From Mycobacterium sp. E3251 (GTDB taxonomy: Bacteria; Actinomycetota; Actinomycetes; Mycobacteriales; Mycobacteriaceae), in assembly GCF_001666835.1 (NCBI RefSeq), contig NZ_LZJF01000015.1, positions 40,106 to 104,105 of the forward strand: a stretch of 64,000 nt of DNA, given 5' to 3'. The notes beneath the pieces are model-generated. The model searched no databases, was not told the origin of the DNA, and saw only the letters and a list, made by a program, of their open reading frames with translations. Both the position numbers and the translations under genes were made by a program. Every line of letters begins with the position of its first letter. Position 1 is the first letter of the stretch. Shown here piece after piece: positions 63,946 through 64,000 of the stretch.

Positions 63946-64000
63946 TTAGACCAACCACGTTGTGCCGCAAGCGCAGTCACGCCACGGCATCGACTGGGCG

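Overview
The window is a GC-rich actinobacterial chromosome segment. Gene content points to a slow-growing Mycobacterium close to the M. avium complex: sirA-cysH-che1, pimC, a LipM-like esterase, an SseB-like sulfurtransferase, a DhmA-like haloalkane dehalogenase, an LpqH-type lipoprotein, AveC-like and F420-type (LLM) proteins, and many TetR-regulated P450 and oxygenase genes. The species cannot be fixed from the sequence alone. I saw no tRNA, rRNA, CRISPR array or complete insertion sequence.

Left part (1-13.6 kb) is accessory. It has a partial gene on the left edge, an HTH-like small protein and an Mrr-like endonuclease of lower GC. A catabolic cluster follows (VOC protein, P450, alpha/beta hydrolase, tocopherol-cyclase-like protein). 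Next is a low-GC two-gene insert, an HhH-type protein and a Cas4-like PD-(D/E)XK nuclease, lying between a broken copy and the intact 3' end of a membrane pseudokinase gene. A type VII secretion substrate cassette (EspC-like protein, WXG-type toxin, probable immunity protein) and an active-type Ser/Thr kinase complete it.

13.7-31.2 kb holds a TetR-controlled hydrolase-methyltransferase fusion, a NodB-like deacetylase, a GlcD-like FAD oxidase, and the assimilatory sulfur operon sirA-cysH-che1. A LysR regulator lies between that operon and a 7Fe ferredoxin gene. The same three-half-site DNA block stands upstream of sirA and in the LysR/ferredoxin divergent promoter, which suggests co-regulation of sulfite reductase and its electron donor. 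A lipM-like gene, a TetR/DUF1707 pair, a chagasin-like lipoprotein, a Na+/H+ antiporter and a RecF/OLD-like ATPase follow.

31-48 kb holds TetR-monooxygenase and Rieske oxygenase units, an acetolactate synthase/acetolactate decarboxylase pair (acetoin formation), pimC, sseB, a purine-phosphorylase-like protein and a tightly overlapping hydrolase-SDR-LLM-EthD-like operon. An LpqH-like lipoprotein, an epoxide-hydrolase-like enzyme and a second P450 follow.

48.5-64 kb holds a TetR with a dyad operator facing an overlapping pair (a 36-residue membrane protein and an AveC-like protein), a MalY-like PLP enzyme, dhmA, and a phenolic meta-cleavage regulon: mhpA, B, C, F and E homologues divergent around a TetR with a perfect 15-bp inverted repeat, but with no hydratase. 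cysQ, a membrane-anchored protein, a thiolase and a DoxX-like protein follow. A dispersed hairpin repeat appears at about 18.35 kb and 63.8 kb, with a degenerate relative at 28.3 kb.
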